A stretch of DNA of 64,000 nucleotides from Candidatus Obscuribacterales bacterium (GTDB taxonomy: Bacteria > Cyanobacteriota > Vampirovibrionia > Obscuribacterales > Obscuribacteraceae): NCBI GenBank assembly GCA_021732085.1, contig JAKFVQ010000021.1:306055-370054 (forward strand). The letters run 5' to 3'. The notes under the pieces are model-generated. The model made no database searches, was not told the origin of the DNA, and saw only the letters and a program-made list of their open reading frames with translations. A program made the position numbers and the translations under genes. Positions 54,403 to 63,797 of the stretch are shown piece after piece (the stretch's first letter is position 1; each line of letters starts with the position of its first letter).

Positions 54403-57081
54403 TTATCCGCGCACTGTCGTTTCGATTGCGCCGAGCAGTCCATCGATTGCAGGTAGATCGCAGTTATCGACAAATACTGCCAGGATGCCGACTGCCACTC
54501 CGGTCATGACCGTGAGTTTCATGTCTTCGCTGAGGAACACAATTTGATTCAGCTTGCCTTGTTCGACTTTCTTGGCGGCGACATCGGTGTGGCTGTGGAT
54601 CGCTGTGCAGAGCGCTCCCATCATATCCTTGTCGATTCCGCTTTGAAGAGTCGATGCAATAACCAAGCCGTCGTGACCGACAATCAAGCTGCCGATTACG
54701 CCAGGGAAAGTATCGATCTGGCTGAGCAAGGTCTTGATGCCTTCACCGCGAGCGGCGGAGATAACACGGGCGGTGGTCAAACCGGATCCGATCTTCTCGC
54801 GCTTTTCACCAGCTTTGATGATGTTTTCGACAGCTTGCACGTCGATGAGCTGACGACCAATCGCCTTCATCGCGCCACCTTCGCCCGCGGGGGCTTCAGT
54901 TTTAGCGGCTTGTGCCGAGAGCTTGCCGAACTCTTTCATCTTCTCTGGTGGCTTGCCTTCTTTCTTCTTGTCCTTCTTCTCTTCCTTTGCTGCCGGTGCT
55001 TGTTCGGCTACCGGTGAGGCTGGAGCTTCTTCCTTCTTCGGTTCGACTTTCTTGTCGCCGGCGCCATCAGCCAGCAGATTATCGAAGAGGTCGGACATTT
55101 CGTTATCGGAAACATTCATGATGCCGCCTGCTGGTGCAGCTGGTTTTGCTGCTGCCGGTGCCGGAGCATCTTTCTTCTTGTCGCCCGAACCTTGGTCGAG
55201 CAAGTTATCGAAGAGGTCAGACATTTCATCATCGGAAACGTTCATTACGCCGCCAGATGGTGCAGCCGGTTTAGCCGCCGCTGGTGCCGGAGCGTCTTTC
55301 TTCTTGTCGGATGAAGCTTCGTCGAGCAGGTTATCGAAAAGGTCGGACATTTCATTGTCCGAAACATTCATAACTCCACCTGACGGTTCCGGTGCTTTTG
55401 CAACCGGTGCTGCTTCGACTACCGGTTCCGGTGCAGCTTCGGCGACAGGAGCTTCGGAGAGATCCGGCATCTCTTCCGGCAGTTCGCCGTCGAGTGCATC
55501 GGAACCTGTGATTGCTTTGCCGATGAATTCCATCAACTTATCGATGGTAGCAACGTTCCATTCTGCAAATACGCAGAGGATCGCTGAGCCAACGTCTGTG
55601 AGAATGCTAACTTTGTTTTCGCCGGAGCGCAGTAGGCACTGTCTCAGTTCGCCCATTTGCAATTTCGCTGTGCCCAGCCCCGTGGTGCTGTGCATTGCCA
55701 GTGATAGCGGCCCGTATACATACTTCATCGCTTGCAGTGATTCGGTGTTGCTGAGGAGCAACCCGTCTTTTCCGAAGAGAAGCGCGCTTTCGACGCCTTC
55801 GAAGGAGCCCAGTTTGTCCATGAGCTTCTGCAAGTCAGCGCCGCGGTCTACTGTGAGAACGCGCCACTTCGAACCACCTTCAGGAACCTTGTCGGCTGAT
55901 TTGATGATTCTTTCGACGGCAGCTGTATCGAGCAACATCTGACCAATGGTCTTGAGTGTGCCGGTGCTGGAGTCTGGTTTGTGAGCTGCTGCGGAGAGTT
56001 TTCCGAATTCTTTTACTGCAGTTTTAGCACTGGTACCAGCATCTGTAAGTTGCGGTCCGAAGTTTTGCGGAGCCTCTTCAGTTGGTGGTGTGGCATCGAC
56101 TACTTCGGCTACCGGCGTCTCGGCTGGTCCGGGTGGTGGCGCCACTGGTGGTTTATCTTCAGGTGGAGCTTCGGCGGATTCTTTGCCTGCCGGTGCGAAA
56201 TCTTTTTGTGATTCATCAGCGCCAACCAGATCATTGAAGATGTTTTCGATGTCGTTGCTTACATCGCCGAACAATCTGCCTGCTGCGGCGTCGCCTTCTG
56301 CAGCTTGCGAGAGTGGTGGCTCGACTGGTGCCGGAGGTGGTGCGACCGGTCCTGGTGCTGGAGCGACGATAGTCTCGGCTACTATCGGCTCTTCGACTGG
56401 TGCCGGCGGTGGTGCCACTGCTTCGACAACTGGTGTTGGCTCGTTCTTCTTGCCGGATGACGCGGCTTGCGTTTCCTCAGCGAAGAGAGATTCGAGCGAA
56501 ACTTTTTCTGAAGTGGGGCTGATTGATTGCTCAAGTTGGTTAATGCGACCGACATCGAGTGAACCCAAGATGTCTTGTGCTTCAGCGCCAGTGCTGACAG
56601 CTTGTGGTTTTTCCTTTTCTTTTTCTTCTGCAGGAGAGAAGTCGATCTTCGGCGTCTCTTTCGGAGGAGCCGTATCACGTACCGCATTGTAGGGTGAAGG
56701 CTCGCCTTCTGTCGTGTAGTACGCCATGATCGCGCCCATGCCCGTCACGTTGAAGGCGATGAGCTGAACCCAGTTGAGTCTGAATGTGGCTTCCGGCAAC
56801 CAAGTGGTTGTGCCCCCGACCATGTTGCAGAACGCTCCGTCCAGAAAGGCGATTATCAGCATAAATCCGGCGATCTTGATGAGCTCCGCCGGCGATGCAT
56901 TTTCGAAAAGCAGAACGCTTAGAATCAGCGCAACTGCAATTTCTCCTGGGAACAGTGCGAACGCAGGAATGTCACCGGTTGATTGCGGGAAGACCTGCGG
57001 CACAAATATCGAGGCGGCGATCCCAGCAGCCAACACGAGCATGAATGGAATAAGATTGCTGCGCCTAGTTAGTTTATACAT
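54403..57081 (-). CDS. Membrane-anchored tandem roadblock/LC7-like protein
   Basis: The 892-residue product starts with about four transmembrane helices (to residue 130), then a long cytoplasmic Pro/Ala/Glu-rich linker. Two related domains, near 365-535 and 745-892, each open with KEFGKLSA and contain KTIGQMLLD or KAIGRQLID, a VxxxLLFGKDGLLL or LIVGHDGLVI strand and a final VxVFAEW or LAVFVDN strand. The second half resembles the roadblock/LC7 fold that regulates small GTPases of the MglA type. Between them are three 42-residue repeats holding NVSDNEMSDLFDNLL. A polarity or motility scaffold is inferred; no GTPase gene is nearby. Confidence 0.65.
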   Translation of the reverse strand: MYKLTRRSNLIPFMLVLAAGIAASIFVPQVFPQSTGDIPAFALFPGEIAVALILSVLLFENASPAELIKIAGFMLIIAFLDGAFCNMVGGTTTWLPEATFRLNWVQLIAFNVTGMGAIMAYYTTEGEPSPYNAVRDTAPPKETPKIDFSPAEEKEKEKPQAVSTGAEAQDILGSLDVGRINQLEQSISPTSEKVSLESLFAEETQAASSGKKNEPTPVVEAVAPPPAPVEEPIVAETIVAPAPGPVAPPPAPVEPPLSQAAEGDAAAGRLFGDVSNDIENIFNDLVGADESQKDFAPAGKESAEAPPEDKPPVAPPPGPAETPVAEVVDATPPTEEAPQNFGPQLTDAGTSAKTAVKEFGKLSAAAHKPDSSTGTLKTIGQMLLDTAAVERIIKSADKVPEGGSKWRVLTVDRGADLQKLMDKLGSFEGVESALLFGKDGLLLSNTESLQAMKYVYGPLSLAMHSTTGLGTAKLQMGELRQCLLRSGENKVSILTDVGSAILCVFAEWNVATIDKLMEFIGKAITGSDALDGELPEEMPDLSEAPVAEAAPEPVVEAAPVAKAPEPSGGVMNVSDNEMSDLFDNLLDEASSDKKKDAPAPAAAKPAAPSGGVMNVSDDEMSDLFDNLLDQGSGDKKKDAPAPAAAKPAAPAGGIMNVSDNEMSDLFDNLLADGAGDKKVEPKKEEAPASPVAEQAPAAKEEKKDKKKEGKPPEKMKEFGKLSAQAAKTEAPAGEGGAMKAIGRQLIDVQAVENIIKAGEKREKIGSGLTTARVISAARGEGIKTLLSQIDTFPGVIGSLIVGHDGLVIASTLQSGIDKDMMGALCTAIHSHTDVAAKKVEQGKLNQIVFLSEDMKLTVMTGVAVGILAVFVDNCDLPAIDGLLGAIETTVRG
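55040..55400 (-). repeat. 126-bp coding repeat, three copies
   Basis: Three in-frame copies with 126-base period encode MNVSDNEMSDLFDNLL followed by a Lys/Asp patch and an Ala/Pro linker. The short amphipathic helix is nearly invariant, which suggests a docking motif under selection or recent duplication. Confidence 0.85.
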
Positions 57082-58025
57082 TGAATTTGCTACCCTTCTG
57101 CGGGAATGAGAAGTGAACCATACGGTTATATACCCCGGGACATCCGGGCTTACCCCCTATACGCATGGCATGTTAATTTGGGCCGAGCGTACTCAAAAAT
57201 GATTAAACCACCTTGCAGTGAAAAGCAAACTTCTTAAAAACCTGATTTCTGGAGAATTTCAGGTCTTTGCGTCCGGTAAAAAAGTGAGGAGGACTTGTCG
57301 CGCTCCTCTTGTGAGTGAATCTATGAGCCGAAAGCCGCTTTCTGTGCGAGGGAGACAGCTGTTGAGAAATTCTGACAATGCGCTACCCAGCGAAACTAAA
57401 AGTCAAACATCAAGTGGTGAATTGCTATTGATTCATGCGAAGGATTATCAGATCCTGGAAATATCACTGCGCTGAATTAGCGATCCAATCGAGTTTTGCA
57501 CGATAGCAGCGAAATTTGAAGCCGAACTGACCAGGTGCCATGAAGCTGCCTAGGGTGATGTACGTTTTTTCTCACCATGACAACGCTCAGACTTTTAGAA
57601 GCGAACCTATAACCAGCCTGCCTTTTGGGGAAGTGTGAAAGAAATTCGCCTGGATGTCATGGTGAGGAAATCCTCCAAAAAGCAAGGGACCAGCCATCGA
57701 GCATCATCAAGATCGTTCGGCATGCACACTCCAGGATGGCGGATCTGCTAAACGTTGGGCAGGATTTGTGGAGTGTTGAAAGCGAAATTCAAAGCCGCCA
57801 CCTAATACCAACCCCGAAATTGCTTCAAAAAATTGGATGCAGCCACAAAAACACGAAACGATTGCTATCCAGCGTTCACAATCCGCAGGAGTCGCTCGCT
57901 AACATTCATCGAACATTTGCAATCAATTGTCAATTATTCCACTTTGGATTGTGCTGGCAAAATGGATGGAAGCGAGCCTCCAAGGGGCGCAAGGTGAGTG
58001 CGCTTTCTTGTAAGTCTTCGGCTTT
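57082..58025. other. Intergenic region, no supported gene
   Basis: About 940 nt between two minus-strand genes. Plus-strand frames at 57218-57475 and 57625-58029 have no recognisable domain, odd composition and poor ribosome sites, so I do not call them. No RNA gene was recognised. Confidence 0.4.
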
Positions 58026-60641
58026 TTAGAGGCGGAATTCAGCCTGTAACTTGGCTTTCAACGCATCTCTAATTTTTGCCATAACCCCATCGACAGCCGC
58101 TGCAGTTAGCGTCTGGCTGGGATGCTGGAAAGTTAGGCGGTACGACAGACTCTTCGTCTTATCGGAAAGTGCAAAAATCGATACGATCTCGACCTCTTGC
58201 AATGTCTCATCGCCAGTCGCTTTAATGCATTCCTGCACGTCTTGATTCTTAACTTCGCGGGGGACGTCGACCGTAAGATCTCGTTGCATTGAAGGCGTCA
58301 CAAAAATTTCCGCGAAGGACACAGCAGCAATTGACTCTTTTAGGCTCTGGACACTGAGTTCCATGACCGCTGCCCGACCACTCAGCTTGAATTCATCTGC
58401 CAAAGCCGGGTGCAATTCGCCGATGTAGCCGATAACGATCGGATTTCCTTTGCGCCCTTTCTTCTTGTTCTGATCCTTTTCCGCTGCCGACTGTGTTTCA
58501 GGTGGCGCGAAAACGATCCTGGCTGAACGACCCGGATGCAGCCACGAATGCGAATCGCTCTTCTCCTGCCAGTCAGCTTCATACTTCAGTGAGCAAGGTG
58601 ATATACGCAGGTTCGCCGCCAGCGTCTCGACGATGCCCTTCATCACAAAGAATGGTCGCATCTCAAGGCTATGCAAATCGTCGTTGAATGTGACTTTGCC
58701 GTCCAACCAGTTAGAGAGCGCAGCTTCGCCGACAATGATCGCGCTGACCATTTGCTCTTCAAAGGCATTCGTGCGCTTGTGTTCAGGAAGATTAGCTTGC
58801 TGCATGGCAATGGAACGAACTTTATTTGCGTGGAAGTAAGCTTTGCCGATCTCGAACAACCACGGCGACGGACTACCGTGGTCCTGATTGTATGAGGCTG
58901 CGCGAATTAAGCCTGGAATGAGGCTTTGGCGCAAAACCTGGTGCTCGGCGGAAAGCGGATTTAGCACACCAATAGCAGTATCATGCTTGCCGTTGTTGCT
59001 CGCTCCGGATGATGACTTCAAGCAATTCAAATCCGAAAGGCTGGTCAAGCTGGAAAGCCAAGCTTCCGACAATCCTTGCCCGGCAAGACTGCTTCTGATT
59101 TGATAGGGGATGCGATCCAGCGGTTGGGCCGGAACCGTATGTGATGGCATTTCGACCGGCAAATTCTCGTAGCCGTACACACGGGTCAGCTCTTCGACCA
59201 GGTCGATTTCTCTGGTTACGTCCTTCATTCTGAAAGTCGGAACGCTGACCGTTAGGACGCCGGCGTTGTAGTCATCGGCAGATGGTACAGATTTGAATCC
59301 AAGTGGTTCGAGCATTTCGCCGGCAGCATCTGCCACCAATTCGATTTCGCACAAGCGTTTCAATTCGGACATACGGATTCTAACTTTCGGTCTTTCGACA
59401 TTGTCGGAACCCGCTGTGCTTAGCGGTCCGAGCTTGGCGCCGCAATGTTTCACCATCAAGTAGGCTGCGCGGTTAGATGCATTTCTGACAGATGCCGTAT
59501 CAACTCCACGCTCGAAGCGCAATGAACTCTCGCTGGAGAGTCCGATCTTGCGGCTTGAGCGTCGCACTCTTGCCGCCACGAACGACGCCGCTTCCAACGC
59601 GATTTCGCTGCTGTCATCGGCTATTTCGCTGTCCTTACCGCCCATCACACCGGCAACACCTACCACTTTTTCCGAGTCAGCGATAACCAGAACCTCATCG
59701 GAAAGTTTCCTTTCCTTGTCGTCGATTGTTTTGAGGATTTCGTCCTCCTTAGCGCGGCGCACCTGCAAGACGGGTCCCTTCAAGCGGCGCAAATCATAGG
59801 CATGCAAAGGCTGACCTAATTCGTGCATCACATAATTGGTGATGTCCACAATCTTGCTTACGGTCTTCACCCCAATTGCATCGAGGCGGCGCCGGATGAT
59901 GCCATCCGATTCACCACCTGCGACACCAGACAATGTGCGAATCGAGAAGAATGGGCTATCCTCGCCGCACTCGATCCCTGTCCTGACGGTAGGCAAGTCA
60001 TTGGATGCATTTTTTTGCATTTCCTCAAATTCTTCCAGCCAAGCTTGTTGCTTGAGCGGACGCCCGAACAGCGCCGCTACTTCTCTTGCTAGCCCCAACA
60101 CCGAAAGCGCATCGCCTCTGTTCGATCGCGGCTCAACGATCAATACATAATCGGTTGTGATGCCCAGCAATTCTTTTGCATCGATTCCGACTTGCGTTTT
60201 GGGATCCAAAATAAGGATGCCTTCACCGTCAGCGCTCACACCCAGCTCCGAAGGAGAGCAAAGCATGCCGTTGCTAGTGACACCACGGATGGCGCCGGCT
60301 TTTATGTGAAGCGCTGTTCCATCTTTGCGGTTGAGCACCTTCGCTCCAGGCAGCGCGACTGGAATCTTGTGCCCGACCTCAATATTCCATGCGCCGCAAA
60401 CAATCTCGCTCGGCTCTTCGCCTTCAGCCAGTCGAATCTTTGTAACGCGGATTTTGTCAGCGTTCGGATGCGGATTAATTTCGAGAATCTGCCCTACCAC
60501 GAGCGGACCGACGATGTCGGCACCGACCACACGCACTTCCTCAACTTCAAATGCGCCCATGGTCAATTTGTCTGCGACTTCCTGGGCGGTCAGACCAGAC
60601 AAGTCAACAAAATCACTAAGCCAATCGAATGACAATTTCAC
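58026..60641 (-). CDS. pheT: Phenylalanine-tRNA ligase beta subunit
   Basis: The 871-residue product is a complete bacterial PheT. It opens with MKLSFDWLSDFVDLSGL, has the tRNA-binding OB domain (VVGQILEINPHPNADKIRV, near 47-155), the B3/B4 editing region (ISIRTLSGV-type strand, HELGQPLHAYDLRRL), B5 (RIRMSELKRLCEI), the catalytic-like core (DLVEELTRVYGYENLP) and the C-terminal ferredoxin-fold anticodon-binding domain (FVTPSMQRDLTVDVP, SLSYRLTFQHPSQTLT). With PheS it forms the (alpha-beta)2 enzyme charging tRNA-Phe. The GTG start has GAGG eight bases before it. It lies 299 nt downstream of pheS. Confidence 0.97.
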   Translation of the reverse strand: MKLSFDWLSDFVDLSGLTAQEVADKLTMGAFEVEEVRVVGADIVGPLVVGQILEINPHPNADKIRVTKIRLAEGEEPSEIVCGAWNIEVGHKIPVALPGAKVLNRKDGTALHIKAGAIRGVTSNGMLCSPSELGVSADGEGILILDPKTQVGIDAKELLGITTDYVLIVEPRSNRGDALSVLGLAREVAALFGRPLKQQAWLEEFEEMQKNASNDLPTVRTGIECGEDSPFFSIRTLSGVAGGESDGIIRRRLDAIGVKTVSKIVDITNYVMHELGQPLHAYDLRRLKGPVLQVRRAKEDEILKTIDDKERKLSDEVLVIADSEKVVGVAGVMGGKDSEIADDSSEIALEAASFVAARVRRSSRKIGLSSESSLRFERGVDTASVRNASNRAAYLMVKHCGAKLGPLSTAGSDNVERPKVRIRMSELKRLCEIELVADAAGEMLEPLGFKSVPSADDYNAGVLTVSVPTFRMKDVTREIDLVEELTRVYGYENLPVEMPSHTVPAQPLDRIPYQIRSSLAGQGLSEAWLSSLTSLSDLNCLKSSSGASNNGKHDTAIGVLNPLSAEHQVLRQSLIPGLIRAASYNQDHGSPSPWLFEIGKAYFHANKVRSIAMQQANLPEHKRTNAFEEQMVSAIIVGEAALSNWLDGKVTFNDDLHSLEMRPFFVMKGIVETLAANLRISPCSLKYEADWQEKSDSHSWLHPGRSARIVFAPPETQSAAEKDQNKKKGRKGNPIVIGYIGELHPALADEFKLSGRAAVMELSVQSLKESIAAVSFAEIFVTPSMQRDLTVDVPREVKNQDVQECIKATGDETLQEVEIVSIFALSDKTKSLSYRLTFQHPSQTLTAAAVDGVMAKIRDALKAKLQAEFRL

Positions 60642-60763
60642 GTTTAGATCCTCAATCGTTCCTTACTCAATAACTTTTTTTCTTGCTGTCGCGCTTTTAG
60701 TGGCGGATTGCATTCTGCTTTTCATTTCATTCGTTTTCAGAAATTCTTATTCTAATTTGCTTT

Positions 60764-60905
60764 CAGCGCTCTCATGCAAATTGCTTTCGGCTTTTCATCA
60801 AGTTTGCTTTCGGCTTCTCATCAAGGTTTGCTTTTAGCTTCCCATCTTCGTTGCTTTTACACGCTCGTCTTTTCATCGGCGGATTGCTTTCGGCGCACAT
60901 CCATT
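60764..60905. repeat. Degenerate short repeats between pheS and pheT
   Basis: About five imperfect units of the type TTGCTTTCGGCTTYTCATCA lie in tandem in the spacer between the two synthetase subunit genes. Pyrimidine-rich units are spaced 25-28 bases. They look like decayed slippage repeats. Confidence 0.6.
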
Positions 60906-60940
60906 CTCATGGTGCTGCTGCAGGCGCTTCAACATCCGCC

Positions 60941-61981
60941 CTAGAATTGCTCCAAGAAGCGCATGTCGTTGTTGTAGAAATGGCGAATATCGTTGATGCC
61001 ATATTTCAACATGGCGACGCGTTCGAGCCCCATGCCGAATGCGAATCCGCTCCAGACATTAGGGTCGATGTCCACTGCCTTCAACACGTTTGGATCGACC
61101 ATGCCGCAGCCAAGCAGTTCCAGCCATCCGCGTTGACCGCAAGTACGGCAGCCGTCGCCCATGCAGAACGGGCACTGGCAGTCAAGCTCAGCGCTCGGCT
61201 CCGTGAATGGAAAAAAGTCTGGTCGGAAGCGAGTCTTTAATTCGCGCTTGAATAGCAGCCTGTAAAACTCATCCAAGGTTGCGCGCAGTTGTCCGAAGGT
61301 CACATCTTTGTCGATCAGCAGTCCTTCGATCTGATGGAAAAGCGGATACTTTCTTGCGTTTACTTCTTCGTTGCGGTAGACGCGACCTGGTGCAATGATG
61401 CGAAATGGTGGCTTCATCTTTTCCATAGCGCGAATTTGAATGGTCGAAGTCTGGCTACGCAACAGCACTTTGTCGCCGGCATCCGTGTAAAACGTATCCT
61501 GCGAATCGCGCGCCGGGTGATCGTCCGGCGTATTCAGTGCATCAAAGTTGTAGTACTCCGTCTCTATTTCCGGACCGTCGACAACCGTGAACCCCATGCC
61601 CTGCAGGATTTCGATGATCTCTTCCGTCATTTGCGTCAGCGGATGAATGTGTCCGGCGCGCCGACCAATTCCCGGCAGCGTCACATCAATTTTTTCCGAC
61701 TGCAGTCGCTTATCCAGCTCTAGCTTGTAGAGCGCTTTCTGGCGATCCTTCAGTGCCGTCTCCAGCTCTTGTCTTACGTTGTTGGAGAGTGGTCCAATGC
61801 TGCGCTTTTCGTCCGGTGACAATTTGCCCATGCCGGACATGATTGTCTTGAGCTCGGATTTCGAGCCCAAAAACTTCACGCGTGCATCTTCAAGATCGGT
61901 GCTGGAACCGGCGGCGTTTATCGCGTCCAGTCCCTGGCGTTTTATTTCCTCAAGCTGAGTTTGGAGCTCGGTTGAACTCAC
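60941..61981 (-). CDS. pheS: Phenylalanine-tRNA ligase alpha subunit
   Basis: The 346-residue product is a class II synthetase catalytic subunit. It has an N-terminal coiled coil (STELQTQLEEIKRQGLDAI), then GRRAGHIHPLTQ, motif 2 with FRIIAPGRVYRNEEVNARKYPLFHQIEG, and motif 3 with GFAFGMGLERVAMLKYGI. A CxxC pair in DCQCPFCMGDGCRTCGQ is a zinc-knuckle-like insertion seen in some bacterial PheS. The frame is open 87 codons further upstream, but that part is unlike PheS; the GTG chosen has AAGGAG seven bases before it. It supplies the catalytic site for charging tRNA-Phe. No T-box leader was recognised upstream. Confidence 0.97.
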   Translation of the reverse strand: MSSTELQTQLEEIKRQGLDAINAAGSSTDLEDARVKFLGSKSELKTIMSGMGKLSPDEKRSIGPLSNNVRQELETALKDRQKALYKLELDKRLQSEKIDVTLPGIGRRAGHIHPLTQMTEEIIEILQGMGFTVVDGPEIETEYYNFDALNTPDDHPARDSQDTFYTDAGDKVLLRSQTSTIQIRAMEKMKPPFRIIAPGRVYRNEEVNARKYPLFHQIEGLLIDKDVTFGQLRATLDEFYRLLFKRELKTRFRPDFFPFTEPSAELDCQCPFCMGDGCRTCGQRGWLELLGCGMVDPNVLKAVDIDPNVWSGFAFGMGLERVAMLKYGINDIRHFYNNDMRFLEQF

Positions 61982-62387
61982 TGGCGTCTCCTTTTGGTTT
62001 CGGCTACATACAGGATAGGTGCTTGTCATCTTCAGGACATCGCAGCAGCTGCCAAAAGCATCAAAAATTATCCTGTTGCAGCGTGCCACTTGAGGACCGC
62101 GCCAGTGGAATGTAAAAGCGCTAACTTGCGGATTATCTGGGATTGCGCAATTCGCTCGTGCTCTCCATTTGATTTGCTGAAGCGCTCCGCTCCAGATTCC
62201 GCCGCAGCGACATACATCATCTTCATCCCTTGAGCTCATCAAGGCTTGCGCTATTGCGCGCTGCGCCCGCTTTTGAAATTAAAGCCCACGCACCTGTATC
62301 GTTTAATCTGAAGAGCTACGAAAAGTTGTAGTGATCCCGGCAATCTATTAGAATTCTGTTCAGTACCGTACGGGCAAGGCCAGGAAA
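61982..62387. other. Intergenic region upstream of pheS and the NUDIX gene
   Basis: About 400 nt between divergent genes. It should hold both promoters, but I could not defend specific sites. The frame running through it on the minus strand is only the upstream extension of pheS. Confidence 0.4.
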
Positions 62388-62861
62388 TTGCGCAAGCAAA
62401 AGCAAAAACGAAGAAGCGCCAGGTCAGTTCCAAACACCCGGGTCTCTGTAGTCGTCATTAATTCAGACAATCAGATTCTGCTTGTCAAACATCGAAAGGG
62501 ACCGCGTCAATACTGGGTGCTTCCGGGCGGGCGCATGGAATACGGCGAGACGTTCTTCGAGTGCGGCGTGCGGGAAGTCAAAGAGGAGACGGGGCTTGAC
62601 GTCGAAGTAGACCGCATCATTTTTCTCTCGGAAGCAATTGCGCCGGATCGCAGCCGCCACATCGTCAATGTTTTCATGACAGCAAAGTCAGTTGGTGGCA
62701 TACTGAAATTGGGCAACGAGCCGGTCCTGGCCGGGTTGGAGTTTAAATCCCTAGAAGAGTTGCGGACCATCGGACTTTATCCGCCGGTCTCCCAACAAAT
62801 TTTAGATTATCTTGACTCTGGCGAAAGCGGTATCAAATTTCTTGGAAACCTCTGGGTTTAG
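62388..62861 (+). CDS. NUDIX hydrolase
   Basis: The 157-residue product has a complete NUDIX box, GGRMEYGETFFECGVREVKEETG (over residues 48-70), matching Gx5Ex7REUxEExGU, in a fold with SVVVINSDNQILLVKH before it. It hydrolyses a nucleoside-diphosphate-linked substrate; which one cannot be told. The N-terminus is unusually basic (RKQKQKRRSARS). The TTG start is tentative, with AAGG eight bases before it. A TPR lipoprotein gene follows 12 nt later. Confidence 0.88.
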   Translation: MRKQKQKRRSARSVPNTRVSVVVINSDNQILLVKHRKGPRQYWVLPGGRMEYGETFFECGVREVKEETGLDVEVDRIIFLSEAIAPDRSRHIVNVFMTAKSVGGILKLGNEPVLAGLEFKSLEELRTIGLYPPVSQQILDYLDSGESGIKFLGNLWV

Positions 62862-62873
62862 GTTGGCGCATTC

Positions 62874-63596
62874 ATGTATCAAAACAGAATAAAAATTCTC
62901 GCTGTGCTTTTGGTGGCAGTGTCGGTCGGCGCATGTACTCCGCCCTTTGATCGCTACATGCTCGAAGGTCAGGCTGCAATGGATAAGCATGAGTATGAGA
63001 AAGCACGCGCGACTTTTCACAAAGCTGTTCTTGAAGGGCGTCGCTCCACTAAGTCGAAGGCGAATTTGGTGGCGGCGTTAGAGGCTGAAGTCATCTGCGC
63101 TGAGGCGCTTAAACAGTACGGCGACGAAATCACCCTTCTGGAGGAAACTGCTAAAGCCTGCAAGGCAGACCCGGCGCTCGGTCCCGTACGGGCCGCTAAG
63201 ATTGAAAAGCGGATGGGCGATTTGGAAGCCAGTCAAAGCGATAACGATCATGCATTTGAATATTACAAAAGAGCTTTGGAAACGTTGGAAGGCGCCGGAA
63301 AGGCTAGTTCCGCCGACAGTGCCTCTGTTTATATAGCGCTTGGTCAGATGAACAGCAACCGTAAGTCATACAAGGAAGCACGACCATATTTCGAGAAGGG
63401 CGTGCTGATCCTTGATGAGGCAAACGAGCCTAGGACTTATATCCAAAAGGGCGCGGCGATGAACGCACTGGCAAATGTTTATCGAGAACTCGGCATGGAG
63501 GACCAAGCCGGAGAGCTCGAGGCCCAGGCGAGAGTTTCGCAAATCGGTGGCACGCGTGGGCAAATTCGTAAGATGCTTTCCGGAATCCCGCGTTGA
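62874..63596 (+). CDS. TPR lipoprotein
   Basis: The 240-residue product has a lipoprotein signal with lipobox VGAC (Cys21), so it should be anchored to a membrane. Five TPR-like units follow (YEKARATFHKAVLEG, NDHAFEYYKRALETLEGAG, SADSASVYIALGQMNSN, YKEARPYFEKGVLI, AMNALANVYRELGMEDQAGE). It lies 12 nt after the NUDIX gene on the same strand and may be co-transcribed, although a functional link is not obvious. Confidence 0.8.
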   Translation: MYQNRIKILAVLLVAVSVGACTPPFDRYMLEGQAAMDKHEYEKARATFHKAVLEGRRSTKSKANLVAALEAEVICAEALKQYGDEITLLEETAKACKADPALGPVRAAKIEKRMGDLEASQSDNDHAFEYYKRALETLEGAGKASSADSASVYIALGQMNSNRKSYKEARPYFEKGVLILDEANEPRTYIQKGAAMNALANVYRELGMEDQAGELEAQARVSQIGGTRGQIRKMLSGIPR

Positions 63597-63675
63597 AAAT
63601 AGTTGGCGATTTTCACGAAGCGGATTATTTTGCGCGCGCGTCGCTTAGCATTGATATGGTTCCATGAGAATACTT

Positions 63676-63770
63676 GTGCTGGGTGCTGGGTGCTCGGTGC
63701 TGTGTGCTGGACGCTCGGCGCTGTGCACTGCTGGGTGCTCGGCGCTGTGCATTGCTGGGTTGTCCGCCGC
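63676..63770. repeat. GC-rich simple repeats
   Basis: Short units of the types GCTGGGTGCTCGG and GGCGCTGTGCA repeat about eight times with variations. A Cys/Ala/Gly-rich frame through them is an artefact of the repeat. This is a slippage array at the left edge of the 100-bp repeat. Confidence 0.75.
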
Positions 63771-63797
63771 CGGTTTGCTTGCGTTAGCGCAGTGGAG

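Noticed and set aside
54923..55942. Plus-strand 339-codon frame opposite the roadblock gene
   Set aside because: Ser-rich shadow of the coding repeat on the minus strand; the minus frame has membrane segments and conserved domains.
57218..58029. Two plus-strand frames in the gap before pheT
   Set aside because: No domain, weak start sites and unnatural composition; left as an unannotated gap.
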